A stretch of DNA of 64,000 nt, taken from NCBI RefSeq assembly GCF_015477765.1, contig NZ_JADLQQ010000002.1, positions 620,001 through 684,000 on the forward strand. The letters run 5' to 3'. Shown piece by piece: positions 61,432 through 64,000 of this stretch. Origin of the DNA: Nocardia transvalensis. GTDB taxonomy: Bacteria; Actinomycetota; Actinomycetes; Mycobacteriales; Mycobacteriaceae. Below the pieces are notes generated by a model. That model was not told where the DNA came from. It did not search any database and saw only the letters and a program-made list of their open reading frames with translations. Position numbers and translations under genes: made by a program. Position 1 is the stretch's first letter; each line of letters opens with the position of its first letter.

Positions 61432-62796
61432 ATGACCCTGAGCGTGTTCGACATGTTCAGCATCGGCGTCGGGCCGTCGAGCTCGCACACCGTCGGGCCG
61501 ATGCGCGCGGCATTGATGTTCGTCGAATCCCTTGCCGCCGAAGGACATCTGGACCGCACGACACGGGTCCGCGCCGAGCTGTACGGATCGCTGGGCGCGA
61601 CCGGGCGCGGGCACGGCAGTGACCACGCGGTGATCCTCGGGCTGTGTGGCGAGCGCCCGGAGACCGTCGACACCGATGCCGCGCCGGGGATCGTCGACGC
61701 CGTACGGTCACAGCGCCGCCTGCGGTTGCCGGGCGGACCCGAGATCGACTTCGACGAGACCGACCTCGTCCTGCACCTGCGCGAGTCGCTGCCCGGCCAT
61801 CCCAACGGCATGCGGTTCCGGGCCGTCGACGGCACGAATACCCCACTGTCGGAACGTGTTTACTACTCCGTGGGCGGCGGCTTCGTGCATGACGAGTCCG
61901 CCGTGTCGGCACCGGTGTCGACCACCGAGCCCGCCGTCCCGCATCCGTTCCGTACCGCCGACGACCTGCTCGCCCGGTGCCGCGCCCACGATCTCCCGGT
62001 GAGTGCGGTCATGCGTGCCAACGAGCGCGTGCGGCGCACCGATGCCGAGATCGATGCGGGACTACTGCGGATCTGGCAGGTGATGGCCGACTGCGTGCGC
62101 CGCGGCTGCGAACGCGACGGCGTCCTGCCCGGCGGGCTGTTCGTGCCTCGTCGCGCGAAAACCCTGTACGACAAGCTGATTGCGGAAAAGGCGGGCGATC
62201 CGCTGGCCGCCATGGATTGGGTCAGCCTGTACGCGATGGCGGTCAACGAGGAGAACGCCGCCGGCGGCCGGGTCGTCACCGCCCCCACCAACGGTGCCGC
62301 CGGCATCGTTCCCGCCGTCCTGCACTACTACCGCCGGTTCGTTCCCGGCGCCGACGACGCGGGCACCGTCCGGTTCCTGCTCACCGCGGGCGCGATCGGC
62401 GTGGTGCTCAAGGAGACCGGTTCGATCTCCGGCGCCGAGGTCGGCTGCCAGGGTGAGGTCGGCTCGGCATCCGCCATGGCGGCCGCGGGACTCACCGAGG
62501 TCCTCGGCGGCAGCCCCGAACAGGTGGAGAACGCCGCCGAGATCGGACTCGAACACCACCTCGGACTCACCTGTGACCCGATCGGCGGCCTGGTGCAGAT
62601 CCCGTGCATCGAACGCAACGCCGTGGCGGCCGTCCAGGCAATCAACGCCGCCCGAATAGCCCTGCGCGGCAACGGTGTCCACGTGGTCTCCCTCGACAAG
62701 GCGATCAAGACCATGCGCGCAACCGGTGCCGACATGAGCGACAAATACAAGGAAACCAGCCGCGGCGGCCTCGCCGTCAACGTCATCGAGTGCTGA
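61432..62796 (+). CDS. sdaA: L-serine ammonia-lyase (iron-sulfur)
   Basis: A 454-residue single-chain L-serine dehydratase. [20 protein letters not shown] starts the beta domain. [45 protein letters not shown] and [13 protein letters not shown] are in the alpha domain; the Cys residues bind the 4Fe-4S cluster. It converts serine to pyruvate and ammonia, which draws off serine made from glycine. This explains its place under glycine-riboswitch control with gcvT and gcvH. Confidence 0.95.
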   Translation: MTLSVFDMFSIGVGPSSSHTVGPMRAALMFVESLAAEGHLDRTTRVRAELYGSLGATGRGHGSDHAVILGLCGERPETVDTDAAPGIVDAVRSQRRLRLPGGPEIDFDETDLVLHLRESLPGHPNGMRFRAVDGTNTPLSERVYYSVGGGFVHDESAVSAPVSTTEPAVPHPFRTADDLLARCRAHDLPVSAVMRANERVRRTDAEIDAGLLRIWQVMADCVRRGCERDGVLPGGLFVPRRAKTLYDKLIAEKAGDPLAAMDWVSLYAMAVNEENAAGGRVVTAPTNGAAGIVPAVLHYYRRFVPGADDAGTVRFLLTAGAIGVVLKETGSISGAEVGCQGEVGSASAMAAAGLTEVLGGSPEQVENAAEIGLEHHLGLTCDPIGGLVQIPCIERNAVAAVQAINAARIALRGNGVHVVSLDKAIKTMRATGADMSDKYKETSRGGLAVNVIEC

Positions 62797-62802
62797 GACC
62801 GC

Positions 62803-62821
62803 GGCCCGCGAAGGGCGGGCC
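62803..62821. terminator. Hairpin between convergent sdaA and TAXI genes
   Basis: GGCCCGC (62803-62809) and GCGGGCC (62815-62821) form a 7-bp stem around GAAGG in the 25-bp gap between the two stops. It can serve either strand. No U run. Confidence 0.5.
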
Positions 62822-63811
62822 CTACGACAGCGCCTGCTGGGAGCCCCGGTGCAGCGGGACGGGCTCGGTGTTCTTCGCGGTCTCGCGGGATATGCCCTTG
62901 GCGGCCGAATTCGCCTGCTCCAGTTGGGTTTTGCGGTCGAAGAGGACCTTGGTCAGGACGCAGGCCAGGTTGGCGTCGATATCGTCGCGGACCAGCAGGA
63001 CATTGGGAACGACGACGGTTTGCACGTCGGCGGGCTGGCCGTAGGTCGCGGCCGGGATGGGGGAGAGCTCATAGACCGTGCTGATATCGCGCAGGCCCGG
63101 CAGGGCGGCGGAGATGTCCAGCAGGCGGACCCGGTCGCGGGCCGAGGTGAACAGGTCGGTGATGCCGGGGGTGGGCAGGCCGCCGGAGAAGAACATGGCG
63201 TCGATCGAGCCGTCCTTCATGCCGTCGACTGTTTTGGTGAGGTCCAGACGCTGCGCCGAGATGTCGCGGTCCGGGTCGAGCCCGGCGGCCCGCAGCACGC
63301 GCTGCGCGATCACCTCGGTGCCGGACTTCGGCGAACCGGTGGAGACGCGCTTACCGCGCAGGTCGGCGAGCGAGCCGATGTTGGCTCCGTTGCGCACGAC
63401 CACCTGCGTGTAGTTCGGGTAGAGCCGCGAAAGGGCCTGCACCGGCTGCTTTTTGCCGTCGAAGCTCTCCTTGCCGAGCACCGCGTCGGCGGCGGTATCG
63501 GCCAAGGAGAACGCCACCTGATAGGTGCCCGCGACCAGCTGCTGGATGTTCTGCACGGACGCACCGGTTTCCGCGGCCGTCGCCTTCACCTTGCCCCCGG
63601 TGGCCTGGGAGATCTGGTCGGCGTAGGAGTTGCCCAGCGCGAAGTAGACACCGGTGGCGTTGCCGGTCGCGATGCCGATCCTGGTGTCCTGCTTCACCTC
63701 ACAGGTCACCGGTCCGGTGGCATCGGAGCTCGGCGCGTCACGGCGGCCACCGCAACCGGCGATCAGCCCGGCTGTCACGACGACGGCGCACACCAGTGCG
63801 GCTGTTCTCAT
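62822..63811 (-). CDS. TAXI-family TRAP transporter substrate-binding lipoprotein
   Basis: A 329-residue binding protein. The signal VCAVVVTAGLIAGCGG has a lipobox with Cys at about 20, so it is lipid-anchored. IGIATGNATGVYFALGNSYADQIS and QNIQQLVAGTYQVAFSLADTAADAVLG are the start of the TAXI fold, followed by LRGKRVSTGSPKSGTEVIAQRVLRAAGL. The family binds carboxylates such as glutamate. The gene upstream, overlapping by 4 bp, is the end of its likely permease. Confidence 0.92.
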   Translation of the reverse strand: MRTAALVCAVVVTAGLIAGCGGRRDAPSSDATGPVTCEVKQDTRIGIATGNATGVYFALGNSYADQISQATGGKVKATAAETGASVQNIQQLVAGTYQVAFSLADTAADAVLGKESFDGKKQPVQALSRLYPNYTQVVVRNGANIGSLADLRGKRVSTGSPKSGTEVIAQRVLRAAGLDPDRDISAQRLDLTKTVDGMKDGSIDAMFFSGGLPTPGITDLFTSARDRVRLLDISAALPGLRDISTVYELSPIPAATYGQPADVQTVVVPNVLLVRDDIDANLACVLTKVLFDRKTQLEQANSAAKGISRETAKNTEPVPLHRGSQQALS

Positions 63812-64000
63812 GCGGTTCTCCTTCGATCGAGCAGGCCGATTCCGACGGCCGCGACCACCGCGGCCGAGCCCACCAGCAGCGACATCGGTTCCAGATACAG
63901 CAGCGCCAGCCCGCCCACCGCCGCGAGCACCCGGCCGGGCAGTCGGATCGGGCCGACACCCAGCAGCCAGCCGCCGGTCGCGACGGCCAGCGCCGCCACC
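63808..64000 (-). CDS. C-terminal part of a probable TRAP permease (cut by window end)
   Basis: The last 63 residues of a membrane protein: two hydrophobic segments, LAVATGGWLLGVG and VLAAVGGLALLYL with VGSAAVVAAVGIGLL, and an Arg-rich tail. Its stop overlaps the TAXI start (ATGA). TAXI proteins work with a fused TRAP permease, whose C terminus has this form. The 5' part lies beyond 64000, so the assignment rests mainly on context. Confidence 0.6.
   Translation of the reverse strand, partial: VAALAVATGGWLLGVGPIRLPGRVLAAVGGLALLYLEPMSLLVGSAAVVAAVGIGLLDRRRTA

Noticed and set aside
1..64000. CRISPR arrays, insertion sequences, integrases, plasmid or phage genes
   Set aside because: I saw no spaced repeats, transposase motifs or terminal inverted repeats while reading the window; reading by eye cannot exclude short degenerate remnants.

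Overview
The window is high-GC actinobacterial DNA. A Nocardia-like genome is the best guess, from the tRNA-Leu without an encoded CCA end, the tandem glycine riboswitch in front of gcvT-gcvH-sdaA, the TAXI-type TRAP transporter, the short carboxylase epsilon subunit, and the SARP and LmbU-type regulators. The genus is an inference. Core genes sit at the edges (tRNA-Leu at the left end; gcvT-gcvH-sdaA and a TRAP transporter from about 59.7 kb on). About 59 kb between them is accessory and almost entirely specialised metabolism.

Region 1 (0.3-25.3 kb) is a type II polyketide cluster. A SARP activator follows an AT-rich leader. The minimal PKS (KS-alpha, KS-beta, ACP) and a didomain aromatase/cyclase share a minus-strand operon with a dTDP-glucose 4,6-dehydratase homologue. 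An ActIII-type ketoreductase, an ActVI-ORFA-like protein, an ActIV-like metallo-beta-lactamase-fold cyclase/thioesterase, a Baeyer-Villiger monooxygenase, an ActVA-ORF5-like hydroxylase with an ActVB-like flavin reductase, and a multicopper oxidase tailor the aromatic core. Acyl-CoA carboxylase beta and epsilon subunits feed malonyl-CoA. RmlA, a 2,3-dehydratase, a 3-ketoreductase and a glycosyltransferase make and attach a 2,6-dideoxysugar. Two paralogues of one uncharacterised family (one secreted, one cytosolic) flank the cluster.

Region 2 (25.4-28.3 kb) is a flavonoid-degradation-like set: esterase, bicupin quercetin 2,3-dioxygenase and a LysR regulator. Region 3 (28.4-33.3 kb) is a compact terpene operon of two P450s, a class I terpene synthase and a polyprenyl diphosphate synthase.

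Region 4 (33.3-46.4 kb) is an unusual amino-acid-derived pathway. A minus-strand operon encodes a flavin monooxygenase, an MFS exporter, both glutamate mutase subunits (GlmS/GlmE-like), two ATP-grasp ligases, a PP-loop ATPase and a WS/DGAT-like acyltransferase. The divergent plus-strand operon encodes a truncated AsnRS-like enzyme, a glutamate-synthase-like FMN enzyme and a ketopantoate-reductase-like enzyme. The 463-bp spacer carries a 24-bp inverted repeat, and part of it recurs at 48.8 kb.

Region 5 (46.4-53.1 kb) has an LmbU-family regulator, a hydrolase/TetR pair with a 30-bp palindromic operator, and an adenylation-carrier-AONS fusion followed by an SDR. Region 6 (53.1-59.6 kb) is a RiPP operon with a 37-residue precursor, a SagB-type dehydrogenase, a PaaK-like/S26-peptidase fusion, a free-standing PqqD-like recognition protein, a YcaO cyclodehydratase, and a divergent protein-isoaspartate-type methyltransferase. 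Region 6 is the strongest candidate for an undescribed system, followed by region 4.
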